Below, one piece after another: positions 1 through 8,615 of a DNA stretch of 25,760 nt. How positions within the stretch are numbered: position 1 is the first letter of the stretch; the number at the start of each line of letters is the position of its first letter. The position numbers were made by a program, and so were the translations under genes. The notes beneath the pieces are model-generated. The model made no database searches. It had not been told where the DNA came from and saw nothing but the letters and a program-made list of their open reading frames with translations. This stretch comes from Bacteroidaceae bacterium (GTDB taxonomy: Bacteria; Bacteroidota; Bacteroidia; Bacteroidales; Bacteroidaceae): positions 1 to 25,760 of the forward strand of contig JAGBPB010000107.1 of the NCBI GenBank assembly GCA_017633615.1, in the 5' to 3' direction.

Positions 1-1612
1 CAGGGTGGGCTTTCTCAATCTCATCAAACAGCACCACGGAGTAGGGCTTACGGCGTACGGCCTCAGTAAGCTGACCGCCTTCATCATATCCTACGTATCC
101 GGGAGGCGCACCGATAAGACGTGTCACTGAGAACTTCTCCTGATACTCACTCATATCAATACGGGTCATCAGCTTCTCATCATTGAACAGATACTCTGCA
201 AGAGCCTTGGCAAGTTCCGTCTTACCTACACCGGTTGTACCCAGGAATATGAAACTGCCTATCGGTCGTTTGGGGTCCTGCAGACCGGCGCGGCTGCGGC
301 GCACAGCGTTTGCCACGGCGCTTATGGCCTCCTCCTGACCAACCACACGCTTGTGCAGTTCCTCTTCAAGATGGAGCAGTTTCTCACGCTCGCTCTCAAG
401 CATACGGTTTACAGGTATGCCTGTCCAGCGTGAAACCACCTCTGCTATATCATCGGCGGTAACCTCCTCCTTTACAAGAGCGCTGTCACCCTGTTTGGAG
501 TGCAGTTCCTCCTGTATGTTTGCAATATCCTTCTCCATCTCCTTGAGCTTGCCGTAACGTATCTCAGCCACGCGGCCGTAGTTGCCGTCACGCTCAGCGT
601 TATCAGCCTCTATCTTGAGTTGCTCTATGCGCTGCTTGTCCTGCTGTATGCGTGATACAAGATTCTTTTCAGATTCCCATTTCTCACGTATGGACTTTTC
701 CTGTTTCTGCAGGTCGTCAATCTCAGCATTAAGCTGTTTGAGTTTGACGGTATCGTTCTCGCGTTTGATGGCCGCGCGCTCTATCTCAAGCTGCTTTAGA
801 CGGCGGGTAATCTCATCCAGTTCCTCCGGAACGGAGTTGCGCTCCATGCGCAGTTTGGCTGCGGCCTCATCCATTAGGTCAATGGCCTTATCGGGCAGGA
901 AACGGTCTGTGATATAACGGTTTGAGAGTTCTACGGCGGCAATAACGGCCTCATCCATGATACGCACCTTGTGGTGGTTCTCATAGCGCTCCTTAAGTCC
1001 ACGCAGAATGGATATTGAGCTTTGCACATCCGGTTCATCAACCATAACGGTCTGGAATCGACGTTCAAGTGCCTTGTCCTTTTCAAAGTATTTCTGATAC
1101 TCGTTAAGGGTGGTGGCGCCTATGGCGCGCAAATCACCACGGGCCAGGGCAGGCTTAAGAATGTTTGCAGCATCCATTGCGCCCTCACCGGCTCCGGCAC
1201 CTACCAGAGTATGAATCTCATCAATGAACAGTATGAAACTGCCGTCTGACTGGATCACCTCATTTATTACGCCCTTAAGACGCTCCTCAAATTCACCTTT
1301 ATATTTGGCGCCTGCTACCAGAGCACCCATATCAAGTGAATAGACGGTCTTTGACTTAAGGTTCTCAGGTACATCACCTCGTACAATACGCTGGGCAAGA
1401 CCTTCTATTATTGCAGTCTTACCTGTACCCGGCTCACCTATAAGAATAGGATTGTTCTTGGTTCGGCGGCTCAGTATCTGGAGAACCCGCCTTATCTCTT
1501 CATCACGGCCTATGACCGGATCAAGCTTACCCTTGCGCGCCCGCTCATTAAGGTTTATGGCAAACTGCTCAAGGTTCTGCGGTTTGTTCTGATTGTTCTG
1601 ACTGTATTCCAT
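1..1612 (-). CDS. clpB: ClpB disaggregase lacking the N-domain, 3' end beyond window
   Basis: This is an Hsp100 AAA+ disaggregase that rescues aggregated proteins together with DnaK. About 537 codons are visible. The protein starts [21 protein letters not shown] and passes straight into the first ATPase module ([14 protein letters not shown], Walker A GEPGTGKT, Walker B ILFIDEIH). The coiled-coil middle domain follows, then the second module (VVGQEEAI, Walker [33 protein letters not shown]) up to the window edge. Family members normally carry about 145 residues of Clp N-domain before this point, and none are here. An in-frame TAA at 1625-1627 lies 12 bases upstream of the ATG, and rlmB ends 113 bases away, so there is no room for the missing domain. 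The gene follows rlmB on the same strand with its own intergenic space. Identity is certain; the absence of the N-domain is read directly. Confidence 0.96.
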   Translation of the reverse strand, partial: MEYSQNNQNKPQNLEQFAINLNERARKGKLDPVIGRDEEIRRVLQILSRRTKNNPILIGEPGTGKTAIIEGLAQRIVRGDVPENLKSKTVYSLDMGALVAGAKYKGEFEERLKGVINEVIQSDGSFILFIDEIHTLVGAGAGEGAMDAANILKPALARGDLRAIGATTLNEYQKYFEKDKALERRFQTVMVDEPDVQSSISILRGLKERYENHHKVRIMDEAVIAAVELSNRYITDRFLPDKAIDLMDEAAAKLRMERNSVPEELDEITRRLKQLEIERAAIKRENDTVKLKQLNAEIDDLQKQEKSIREKWESEKNLVSRIQQDKQRIEQLKIEADNAERDGNYGRVAEIRYGKLKEMEKDIANIQEELHSKQGDSALVKEEVTADDIAEVVSRWTGIPVNRMLESEREKLLHLEEELHKRVVGQEEAISAVANAVRRSRAGLQDPKRPIGSFIFLGTTGVGKTELAKALAEYLFNDEKLMTRIDMSEYQEKFSVTRLIGAPPGYVGYDEGGQLTEAVRRKPYSVVLFDEIEKAHP

Positions 1613-1668
1613 AATTGCATGTTTTTATTTCTGCAATAAGGTACGCAACAAGCAGACCAAGAGCCGTT

Positions 1669-1687
1669 CTGCGACAATTTGTCACAG
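1669..1687. promoter_or_regulatory. Palindrome upstream of clpB, candidate operator
   Basis: CTGCGACAA and TTGTCACAG are arranged around a single central T and match as an inverted repeat in 8 of 9 positions. The site lies 57-75 bases upstream of the clpB ATG in the rlmB-clpB gap. A weak -7-like TACCTTAT can be read downstream on the minus strand. The site is not the HrcA CIRCE element. Binding of a heat-shock or other regulator is inference only. Confidence 0.4.
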
Positions 1688-1725
1688 AAAAACAAAACAG
1701 TGCTGACAGATTGACAATCAGCAGA

Positions 1726-2466
1726 TTAGAGTCTTTGCTTAACTATCTCATACATAAGGACTCCGGCTGCAACAGAGACATTGAGTGACTCTATTTTGCC
1801 TAAGATAGGAATACGGGCCCATTCGTCACAAAGGGCCAGGTGCTCCTGTGGGATACCCTTGTCCTCAGCGCCCATAATCAGGCATATCGGACCGCGGTAA
1901 TCACCTTTGGTGTAGTCCTTATCACCTTTCTCTGTAGCGCCAACAATGCGGATGCCGCAGTTCTTGAGATATTTGATTGTTGAACTTATCTGATTCTCAC
2001 GGCATACGGGCAGGGTATGCAGAGCGCCGGCTGATGTCTTTATGGCATCGGCATTAACGCTTACGCTGTTCTTGGAAGGGATGATGATGGCATCCACGCT
2101 GGCACATTCAGCCGTACGGGCTATGGCTCCGAAGTTGCGTACATCGGTCACTCCGTCAAGCAGAACAAAGAAGGGATCCTTGCCCTGCTCAAAGAGGGTG
2201 GGCACCAGGTCCTCGACGTGCTGATAGGTGATTTGCGTGGTAAAGGCTATGACTCCCTGATGATTCTTGCGGGTTATGCGGTTAAGACGCTCCACAGGTA
2301 CTCGCTGAACCGGTATATCCAGTCCTTTTATAGCTGCGAACAACTCCCTTGAGAGGTCTCCCTGCATATCCTTCTTAACAAGGAGGCGATCAATCTCCTT
2401 ACCAGCTTGAACAGCCTCAATCACGGCACGTATGCCGAATATCATTTCATCTTCCATTATTGTCAA
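1726..2466 (-). CDS. rlmB: 23S rRNA (guanosine-2'-O)-methyltransferase RlmB (SpoU/TrmH family)
   Basis: The encoded SAM-dependent SPOUT methyltransferase of 246 residues is expected to 2'-O-methylate a guanosine of 23S rRNA (G2251 in E. coli). The N-terminal substrate-binding part reads MIFGIRAVIEAVQAGKEIDR and RITRKNHQGVIAF. The knot domain shows motif 1 (LLDGVTDVRNFGAIARTAEC), motif 2 (ICLIMGAEDKGI) and motif 3 (IPILGKIESLNVSVAAGVL), all intact. Three in-frame ATGs (residues 1, 4 and 8) could be the start. The first overlaps recN by 20 bases; family proteins usually have only a few residues before the EMIFGIRAV segment, so residue 1 or 4 is most likely. The gene is the last of the dnaN operon. 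Confidence 0.93.
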   Translation of the reverse strand: MTIMEDEMIFGIRAVIEAVQAGKEIDRLLVKKDMQGDLSRELFAAIKGLDIPVQRVPVERLNRITRKNHQGVIAFTTQITYQHVEDLVPTLFEQGKDPFFVLLDGVTDVRNFGAIARTAECASVDAIIIPSKNSVSVNADAIKTSAGALHTLPVCRENQISSTIKYLKNCGIRIVGATEKGDKDYTKGDYRGPICLIMGAEDKGIPQEHLALCDEWARIPILGKIESLNVSVAAGVLMYEIVKQRL

Positions 2467-4117
2467 TCAGTGCTTTTGCGTTGTCAAGAGCTGCCTGTGT
2501 AAGTGTAGCACCGCTCATCATTGAGGCAATCTCATGTATTCTTTCATCGTAGTCAAGCCTGGCTATGCGGGTACGTGTAGCGTCCTTGTCTTCTGTCTTG
2601 TAAACTTTATAATGGGTATGTCCCAGCGCGGCTATCTGCGGCAGGTGGGTTATGGTCAGCACCTGGCGGCCGCCGCCTGACATCTGCTCCATAAGCAGCG
2701 CCATCTTCTCAGCTACAGCACCCGATACGCCGGTGTCAATCTCATCAAAGATAATGGTAGGCAGGGTGCGTACTCCTGCTATGAGTGATTTTACGGATAG
2801 CATGACGCGGGCTATCTCACCACCTGATGCCACCTGTGATATCTCCTGCATGGGAACGGCCTTGTTGGCAGAGAACATGAATCTCAGGTCATCGTGACCC
2901 GTACGGTCATAGGCCGCAGAGGGTTTTATATCAATGCCGAACTGTACGTTAGGTATGCCAAGCGGCACAAGCAGAGCCTTGATATCCTTTATTATTGCAT
3001 CGCCGGCTTTACGGCGGGACTTGGAGAGTTCAGCAGCCTGTTTCTCCATCTCCGTGCGGGCGCGCTCCACTTGGGCGGTCAGCTTCTCAATGTCAAGCTG
3101 ATAAGAACCGCTGCGGTCCAAGCGGGTGCGTATGCTCTCAGACAGTTCCAGGAGCTGGACGATATTCTCTTTCTTGTGCTTCTTAAGGAGGGAATAAATA
3201 AGGTCCAGCCTTTCATTTACCTGTTCCAGGCGCGCTGGATCAAAACTGATATTCTCCTGAGCGTCAGAGACTGTCTCTGATATATCCTTGAGCTCAATGA
3301 TGCAGCTATCCAGACGTTCTGCAAGCTCCTGAGCCTGCGGCCAGTTTTTCTGTGCAGAGCGGAGAGACTGCAGGGCGCTGCGCAGACGGGTCAGCGTACC
3401 GTCTTCATCGCCTGATATCAATTCTGATGCACTGAATAGTTCCTGTTTGATATCCTCAGCATGTTCAAGTATATCGGACTCCTGTTCAAGCTCCTCCTGC
3501 TCTCCGTCCTTGAGGCGGGCGTTATCCAGGCCTTCAAGCTGGAACTCCAAGTATTCACGGTCAGTGTTATCTGATTCAAATTCCTTCTTGAGGCGGGCCA
3601 GTTCAGCTTTCAGGCTGAACCAGTTGTCAAAACTCTGCTCATAACGGGATTTGATATCACTGTTAGCGGCTATGGTATCTACAACATCCAGCTGGAATGA
3701 CTGAGTACCAAGTGCCAGATTCTGGTGCTGTGAGTGGATGTCAATAAGGCGGCAACCCAGGTCACGCATCTCAGTAAGTGAAACGGGGGTGTCATTTATG
3801 AATGCGCGGCTCTTACCGGACTGCAGCAGCTCGCGGCGCAGAATGGTGTCATCAGGATCATAATCCAGACCGTTATCTGTAAAGAACTGCTCCAGGCCGT
3901 AGCCCGCGATAGAGAAAGTGCCCTCAATAGTACATTTATCGGCGCCCTGCATGATGGTCTTGGAATCAGCACGGCCGCCTAACAACAGGTTCATGGCACC
4001 TAATATAATGGATTTACCGGCACCTGTCTCACCGGTCATAACTGAAAAACCCTCCCTGAAATCTATGTCCAAGCGGTCTATCAGAACGTAATTGCGTATG
4101 TGTACTTCCTTAAGCAT
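2447..4117 (-). CDS. recN: DNA repair protein RecN (SMC-like ATPase)
   Basis: The product is an SMC-type ATPase of 556 residues that acts early in recombinational double-strand break repair. The N-terminal head starts MLKEVHIRNYVLIDRLDIDF with Walker A GETGAGKS at residues 29-36. QHQNLALG is the Q-loop region. Long charged coiled-coil segments fill about residues 150-370. The C-terminal head holds the signature VASGGEIARVMLSVK and Walker B TIIFDEIDTGVSG, followed by the ITHLPQIAA switch. Length and architecture are normal. The ATG overlaps the stop of the preceding coaBC-DUF4835 gene by one base (TGATG), and the 3' end overlaps rlmB, which points to translational coupling. Confidence 0.96.
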   Translation of the reverse strand: MLKEVHIRNYVLIDRLDIDFREGFSVMTGETGAGKSIILGAMNLLLGGRADSKTIMQGADKCTIEGTFSIAGYGLEQFFTDNGLDYDPDDTILRRELLQSGKSRAFINDTPVSLTEMRDLGCRLIDIHSQHQNLALGTQSFQLDVVDTIAANSDIKSRYEQSFDNWFSLKAELARLKKEFESDNTDREYLEFQLEGLDNARLKDGEQEELEQESDILEHAEDIKQELFSASELISGDEDGTLTRLRSALQSLRSAQKNWPQAQELAERLDSCIIELKDISETVSDAQENISFDPARLEQVNERLDLIYSLLKKHKKENIVQLLELSESIRTRLDRSGSYQLDIEKLTAQVERARTEMEKQAAELSKSRRKAGDAIIKDIKALLVPLGIPNVQFGIDIKPSAAYDRTGHDDLRFMFSANKAVPMQEISQVASGGEIARVMLSVKSLIAGVRTLPTIIFDEIDTGVSGAVAEKMALLMEQMSGGGRQVLTITHLPQIAALGHTHYKVYKTEDKDATRTRIARLDYDERIHEIASMMSGATLTQAALDNAKALIDNNGR

Positions 4118-6198
4118 CAGTTTTGTGTCTTAATGGTATTCCAAGAGTTTGAAAGTGATGGATTAATCTTTTTAAGAAGGTCAGAAACCTTGTTGCGTTC
4201 ACTGGCCAGTCCTGATGAATAAATGCTTACCAGTTCATTCTTTTTTACCTCAGTAAACAGGGTAGGCAGGGCCGATGTGCTCTTGGCCTGTTTAACATCC
4301 CACAGCAGATTGAGGCACTCCGTAATGGTGGCACGGCCGCGGTCTGCATTGGCAGTCATATCATCCAGCCCTTTGCGGTGGTAGTCATACTGCAGTTGGC
4401 GGAATGGAGCCAGAGTGCCGTTCATGTAATCATTGATAATGGAGTAACGGTTGGCTTTGGTATCAAAAGAACGCCATCCGCCTCCAAGTGACTGTGAGCT
4501 GGCGGCTATATTCTCAGCCTGACGCAGTATATCCGTTCCGCCATTGGGTGACATTGTGTCAAAATCCAGTCCTATTATAAGCAGACTGTAGTAGGCCAGA
4601 ATGGCTGTCAGATTATTGTCAGGGGTAATGCCCTGTAAATACTCAATACGGTCCTGCTCCGTGTATGTGAACTCCACCTCCGTATCGCGGAAATTGAATA
4701 CTGTAGTGTTATATGTGGAGCCATATACCGGACGGCTGCTCTGCACGGTGAGCTCACAGGTCATTTTGTTGCTCTTTTTCTCAAATTTGTTTACCGTGAG
4801 ATTGAAGTTGCACTGAATGCGCTCATTCTCGGCAAAATGATAATCAGTCCAGACCTGATTGGTTAGAAACTCCCTGATGGCGTTCTCCAGTGATTTGAAC
4901 ACATCCTTGTCAGTTCCCTGAATCTTTGAGGTGTTGACCGTCAGGGTGGGGTCCAGTTCCTGTGCCTGTGCCCTGAACGGCATGAGCAGGAACGCCAGGC
5001 AGAACAGCAAGCCGGCCAGCTTGTCAATTATAGCCTTGGCCACATTCTTCTTAGACTGCAGCGGCAGCTCCTGGCTGCTTTTGCGGTCTATGAGCGTAAC
5101 CTTGTTTGTATCATAACCAAATCCCGCACCCTCATCACGCAGGGAATTGAGCACAATGAAATCCAGATTCTTGCGTTCCAGCTTGCCCTGGGCATTGCTC
5201 TGCTCGTCATTGGTTTCAAGCGCAAAGCCAACCATACGCTGGTCCGGGCGTTTTATTGCGCCCAGTGCGGCTGCAATATCCTCAGTGGGCTTAAGGGTAA
5301 TGGTCATCTCGCCCTTACGCTTTATCTTGGTGTCCGATGTAACTGCGGGCGTGAAATCAGCCACAGCTGCGCACAGTATGGCGGCGTCAGAATCCGGGAA
5401 AGCGGCCATCGCGGCCTCATACATCTGGTGGGCAGACTTTACATCAATCCTTTTTATTCCGGGATGAACGGTCTTTAGGCTTACAGGGCCTGCTATCAGG
5501 GTTACGTCAGCACCACGTGCGGCACACTCCTCAGCCAGCGCGAATCCCATCTTGCCGGTTGACCAGTTGCCTATAAAACGAACGGGGTCTATCTGCTCAT
5601 AAGTGGGCCCCGCTGTTATCAGGACTTTTTTTTTTGAAAGCTGGGCCTGCTGCGTGAAATACTCCTCAAGTGCGGCAACTATATCCTCAGGCTCCTGCAT
5701 GCGGCCTTTGCCTACAAGCTGGCTGGCCAGTTCACCGCTGGCCGGCTCAATGATAATGTTGCCTATGGAGCGCAGAGTCTCCATGTTACGCTGCGTAACA
5801 GGATGCAGATACATATCCAGGTCCATAGCGGGAGCTATGAACACAGGTGCTTTCATTGAGTAATAGGTGGTTATGAGCATATTGTCAGCCACTCCGCTGG
5901 CCATCTTGCCCAGTGTAGATGCGGTGCAGGGGGCTATCAGCATGGCATCGGCCCAAAGCCCCAGGTCAACGTGACTGTTCCATGAGCCGTCGCGACGGTC
6001 AAAGAACTCGCTTACCACGGGCTTGCGGGTAAGTGTGGAGAGGGTGAGCGGAGTTATGAATTCCTTTCCGGCAGGCGTCATTACCACCTGAACCTCTGCT
6101 CCGCGTTTCATGAGCAGACGCACCAGGAATGCGGCCTTATAGGCAGCAATGCTTCCGGTCACACCTAAGACAATATGTTTTCCTTTAAGTATCTCCAT
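4117..6198 (-). CDS. coaBC: CoaBC fused in frame to a DUF4835 (PorD-like) exported domain
   Basis: One uninterrupted frame of 693 codons covers two proteins that are usually separate neighbours. Residues 1-185 are the CoaC flavoprotein decarboxylase (GVTGSIAAYKA, H76 in NSHVDLGLWAD, PAMD at 123-126, GKGRMQEP). Residues 190-393 are the CoaB ligase (VLITAGPTYEQIDPVRFIGN, WSTGKMG, CAAVADF, KIKRKGE). Together they make 4'-phosphopantetheine from phosphopantothenate and cysteine in coenzyme A synthesis. At residue 394 the frame runs without a stop into a signal-peptide-like segment (LAGLLFCLAFLLMPFRAQAQE) and about 280 residues of DUF4835. Some databases link that family to type IX secretion as PorD. 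No ATG lies between the domains before M406; TTG at 5008-5010 could serve as an internal start. The ATG overlaps the exonuclease stop by one base. A real fusion, an internal start or an assembly error all remain possible. Confidence 0.9.
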   Translation of the reverse strand: MEILKGKHIVLGVTGSIAAYKAAFLVRLLMKRGAEVQVVMTPAGKEFITPLTLSTLTRKPVVSEFFDRRDGSWNSHVDLGLWADAMLIAPCTASTLGKMASGVADNMLITTYYSMKAPVFIAPAMDLDMYLHPVTQRNMETLRSIGNIIIEPASGELASQLVGKGRMQEPEDIVAALEEYFTQQAQLSKKKVLITAGPTYEQIDPVRFIGNWSTGKMGFALAEECAARGADVTLIAGPVSLKTVHPGIKRIDVKSAHQMYEAAMAAFPDSDAAILCAAVADFTPAVTSDTKIKRKGEMTITLKPTEDIAAALGAIKRPDQRMVGFALETNDEQSNAQGKLERKNLDFIVLNSLRDEGAGFGYDTNKVTLIDRKSSQELPLQSKKNVAKAIIDKLAGLLFCLAFLLMPFRAQAQELDPTLTVNTSKIQGTDKDVFKSLENAIREFLTNQVWTDYHFAENERIQCNFNLTVNKFEKKSNKMTCELTVQSSRPVYGSTYNTTVFNFRDTEVEFTYTEQDRIEYLQGITPDNNLTAILAYYSLLIIGLDFDTMSPNGGTDILRQAENIAASSQSLGGGWRSFDTKANRYSIINDYMNGTLAPFRQLQYDYHRKGLDDMTANADRGRATITECLNLLWDVKQAKSTSALPTLFTEVKKNELVSIYSSGLASERNKVSDLLKKINPSLSNSWNTIKTQN

Positions 6199-6962
6199 TA
6201 TCTGGACTGTAGTTTTATTCTAGTAAGTACCTGTTTGGTGTTGAGCGGGAAATCGCCCTGCAGTATCCAGGAGTAGTATCCCGGATCACGGCGGAACACC
6301 TCAACCACAGGCATATCCTTGTATTTGCCGAAGTTGAACACCTCCTGGCCCTTGTCATTGCGTACCACACGACCCGCAAAATCAACGTTGCGTGTAAATG
6401 ATGAGTATTCAGACAGCCAACCCATATCATTCTTGAGGTCATCAGGATAACGGTCCAACTGGGCCATCAGAACCTCATAGGTGGCGCGGGTGTCACCGTC
6501 AGCGCTGTGGGCATCGGTCAGCTCCTTGCCGCAGTAGAACTTGTATGCTGCCGATAGCGTGCGTTGTTCCATCTTGTGGAAAATAACCTGTACGTCAATG
6601 AAACGGTGGCGGCTCAAGTCAATGTCCACGCCTGCACGCAGGAACTCCTCGGCCAGCAGGGGCACATCAAAACGGTTAGAGTTGAACCCCGCTATGTCAC
6701 TGCCCTCAAAGTCACGCGCTATCTCCTTGGCCACCTCCTTAAAGGTGGGGCAGTCCTTTACGTCATCATCATAGATGCCGTGTACGGCGCTGGCCTGTTC
6801 AGGGATATGCATCTCTGGGTTGATGCGGCGGGTATGCATGTCCTCATTGCCGTTAGGGGAGACCTTAAGATAAGAGATCTCCACAATACGGTCCTGTGCT
6901 GTGTTGGTGCCTGTGGTCTCCAGGTCAAAGAACACTACCGGTTTGTCAAGATTGAGCTTCAT
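6198..6962 (-). CDS. DnaQ-like DEDDh 3'-5' exonuclease
   Basis: The product of 254 residues is a 3'-5' exonuclease of the DNA polymerase III epsilon type. Exo I is VVFFDLETTG (D13, E15), Exo II is IAGFNSNRFDVPLL, and Exo III is AHSADGDTRAT with the catalytic His and Asp. After the nuclease domain, a C-terminal segment of about 70 residues reads FNFGKYKDMPVVEVFRRDPGYYSWIL. This resembles the small C-terminal domain found in Bacteroidota and ExoX-like exonucleases. The gene lies directly downstream of dnaN, and its ATG overlaps the dnaN stop by one base, which fits a proofreading or repair role with the clamp. Whether it is the replicative proofreader or a repair nuclease cannot be told from sequence. 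Confidence 0.9.
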   Translation of the reverse strand: MKLNLDKPVVFFDLETTGTNTAQDRIVEISYLKVSPNGNEDMHTRRINPEMHIPEQASAVHGIYDDDVKDCPTFKEVAKEIARDFEGSDIAGFNSNRFDVPLLAEEFLRAGVDIDLSRHRFIDVQVIFHKMEQRTLSAAYKFYCGKELTDAHSADGDTRATYEVLMAQLDRYPDDLKNDMGWLSEYSSFTRNVDFAGRVVRNDKGQEVFNFGKYKDMPVVEVFRRDPGYYSWILQGDFPLNTKQVLTRIKLQSR

Positions 6963-8086
6963 CAGTCGTTCAGAACCATTGGCATGAGCAACATAAGCAG
7001 ATTCTCACCCTCAGCCTGCTCTGTGGGAACAATCACACCTGCGCGTGAAGGATCGGCAAGCTGCAGGGTGATCTCCTGGCTGGGAATGTTGTTCAGTATG
7101 TCAATCAGGAATCCGGCCTTAAAACCAATGCTCATGTTGGTGCCCTCATACTGACAGGCCAGGCTCTCCTTGGCTGATGTTGAGAAATCAATATCCTGGG
7201 CAGAGATGTCAACCTTATCTTTCTCTATGCGCAGCTTGATAAGACCGCTGCTGGCAGGTGAGAATACTGATACACGGCGCAGTGCGGTAACCAGTGTCTG
7301 GCGGTCAATAACCAGATGATGCGGGTTGTTCTGCGGTATGACAGAGCCGTAGTTGAGATAACGTCCGTCAATGAGGCGGCATACCATACGGAACTCAGGC
7401 AGTGAGAAACGTGCTATGCGGCTGTCAAACTCTATGTTGATGGATTCATCATCCTTGCCTATCAGTGAACGGAACAGTCCGGCCGGCTTCTTGGGCAGTA
7501 TGAATGATGACTTGCCGTCAGCCTTAACATTGCTGTTACGGTTGCATACCAGCTTATGGCCATCAGAAGCAACGAATGTGGCGCCCTCCTCATTTATGTC
7601 AAAGTATATACCGTTCATTACTGGACGAAGCTCATCATCGGCCGTAGCGAATATGGTGCGTGCCAGACCGTCAGACAGTATCTGGGCTGATATCTCAAGG
7701 CTCACGGAGCTCTCCTGCAGCACCGCAGGGGTGGGGTACTCATCAGCGTTCTGGCCCATCATCTTGTACTCACCGTTCTGATAGTTTACCACTACCTCAT
7801 AGTTGCTCTCGTTTACATTGAATGTAAGGGGCTGCTCAGGTATCTCCTTGAGTGCGTCAAGCAGAGTCTTGGCGGGCAGTGCAATCTGGCCGTCGGCGCT
7901 TGATTCAACAAGGTCGATAATGGTCTCCAGGGTGGTGTCATTATCGGCTGCGGTAACAGTCAGTTTACCGTTTTCAATACGGAACAGGAAATCCTCAAGA
8001 ATAGGATAGATAGCCTTTGGGTTAATAACGCGGCTGATGGCCGACAGACGGCTTGAAAGTGCCGAACTAGATACTGTAAAATTCAT
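6962..8086 (-). CDS. dnaN: DNA polymerase III beta subunit (sliding clamp)
   Basis: The encoded 374-residue protein is the ring-shaped clamp that tethers DNA polymerase and many repair proteins. It begins MNFTVSSSALSSRLSAISRV, and the three repeated clamp folds follow over the usual length. FILPKKPAGLFRSLI starts the middle part and RLIDGRYLNYGSVIPQN is the conserved segment. The C-terminus ends in LLMPMVLND, where other clamps end in the short MPMRL-type motif. It is the first gene of the five-gene operon dnaN-exonuclease-coaBC/DUF4835-recN-rlmB. A Bacteroidota -7 box lies 40 bases upstream. Confidence 0.96.
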   Translation of the reverse strand: MNFTVSSSALSSRLSAISRVINPKAIYPILEDFLFRIENGKLTVTAADNDTTLETIIDLVESSADGQIALPAKTLLDALKEIPEQPLTFNVNESNYEVVVNYQNGEYKMMGQNADEYPTPAVLQESSVSLEISAQILSDGLARTIFATADDELRPVMNGIYFDINEEGATFVASDGHKLVCNRNSNVKADGKSSFILPKKPAGLFRSLIGKDDESINIEFDSRIARFSLPEFRMVCRLIDGRYLNYGSVIPQNNPHHLVIDRQTLVTALRRVSVFSPASSGLIKLRIEKDKVDISAQDIDFSTSAKESLACQYEGTNMSIGFKAGFLIDILNNIPSQEITLQLADPSRAGVIVPTEQAEGENLLMLLMPMVLND

Positions 8087-8125
8087 ATATGATACTTTTT
8101 GTTTTTTATCCGCTTGAGCGTCTCA

Positions 8126-8133
8126 CAAAGATA
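8126..8133 (-). promoter_or_regulatory. -7 box of the dnaN operon promoter
   Basis: Read on the minus strand the bases are TATCTTTG, a full match to the Bacteroidota -7 consensus TAnnTTTG. They lie about 40 bases before the dnaN ATG. The -33 TTG is not clear, with only T-rich sequence at the expected distance. The divergent DUF3127 gene shares this 148-base intergenic region, and no good -7 box was seen for it (nearest TAATTTCG at 8198-8205). Confidence 0.55.
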
Positions 8134-8234
8134 GAGAAAAGTAATGGTAAGTGGAAAAAATAGCCTGGAAAAAAGTGCGGTCTAAAAGGGAAAAGTTTTA
8201 ATTTCGCGCATACATTAAAAATAAACGTTTGGAA

Positions 8235-8615
8235 ATGGATATAACAGGTAAAATTATTGCAGCTCTTGAGCCCCGTTCAGGTGTGGCCAAGGCATCAGGT
8301 AATCCGTGGAAAATACAGGAGTACGTATTGGAAACAATCGGCGAGCAGTATCCTAAAAAGATGATGTTCAGTATTTTCGGCGAGGATAAGATACAGCAGG
8401 CCGCCATCAATATAGGCGATGAGGTTGTAGTTAGTTTTGACATTAACGCACGTGAGTTCAACGGCCGCTGGTACAATGACATCCGTGCATGGCGCGTGAG
8501 CCATGATGTTAACGGCGGCGCCCCCGCAGCCCAGCCCTACGTCCAGGCTGCTCCCGCTGCCACAGCTCCGGATCCCTTCGCTCCATCAAACGAGAAGGAC
8601 GACTTACCGTTCTGA
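8235..8615 (+). CDS. DUF3127 OB-fold-like protein with SSB-type C-terminal tip
   Basis: The 126-residue protein matches the Bacteroidota DUF3127 family from memory: MDITGKIIAALEPRSGVAK, WKIQEYVLETIGEQYPKKM, FSIFGEDKIQQ and VSFDINAREFNGRWYNDIRAW. The family is thought to be an OB-fold related to single-stranded DNA-binding proteins, though its function is not established. After about residue 95 comes an Ala/Pro/Gln-rich flexible tail that ends NEKDDLPF. Its last residues resemble the acidic tip of SSB (DDDIPF) that recruits repair proteins. I place the start at the ATG at 8235; a TTG two codons upstream is possible. It is divergent from dnaN and monocistronic. Confidence 0.85.
   Translation: MDITGKIIAALEPRSGVAKASGNPWKIQEYVLETIGEQYPKKMMFSIFGEDKIQQAAINIGDEVVVSFDINAREFNGRWYNDIRAWRVSHDVNGGAPAAQPYVQAAPAATAPDPFAPSNEKDDLPF

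Noticed and set aside
1613..1725. Possible frameshifted ClpB N-domain upstream of clpB
   Set aside because: Only 113 bases separate clpB from rlmB, too little for a domain of about 145 residues, and no N-domain-like sequence was seen there.
6564..7154. Plus-strand 196-codon open frame
   Set aside because: It is antisense across the exonuclease and dnaN genes, with no family-like sequence.
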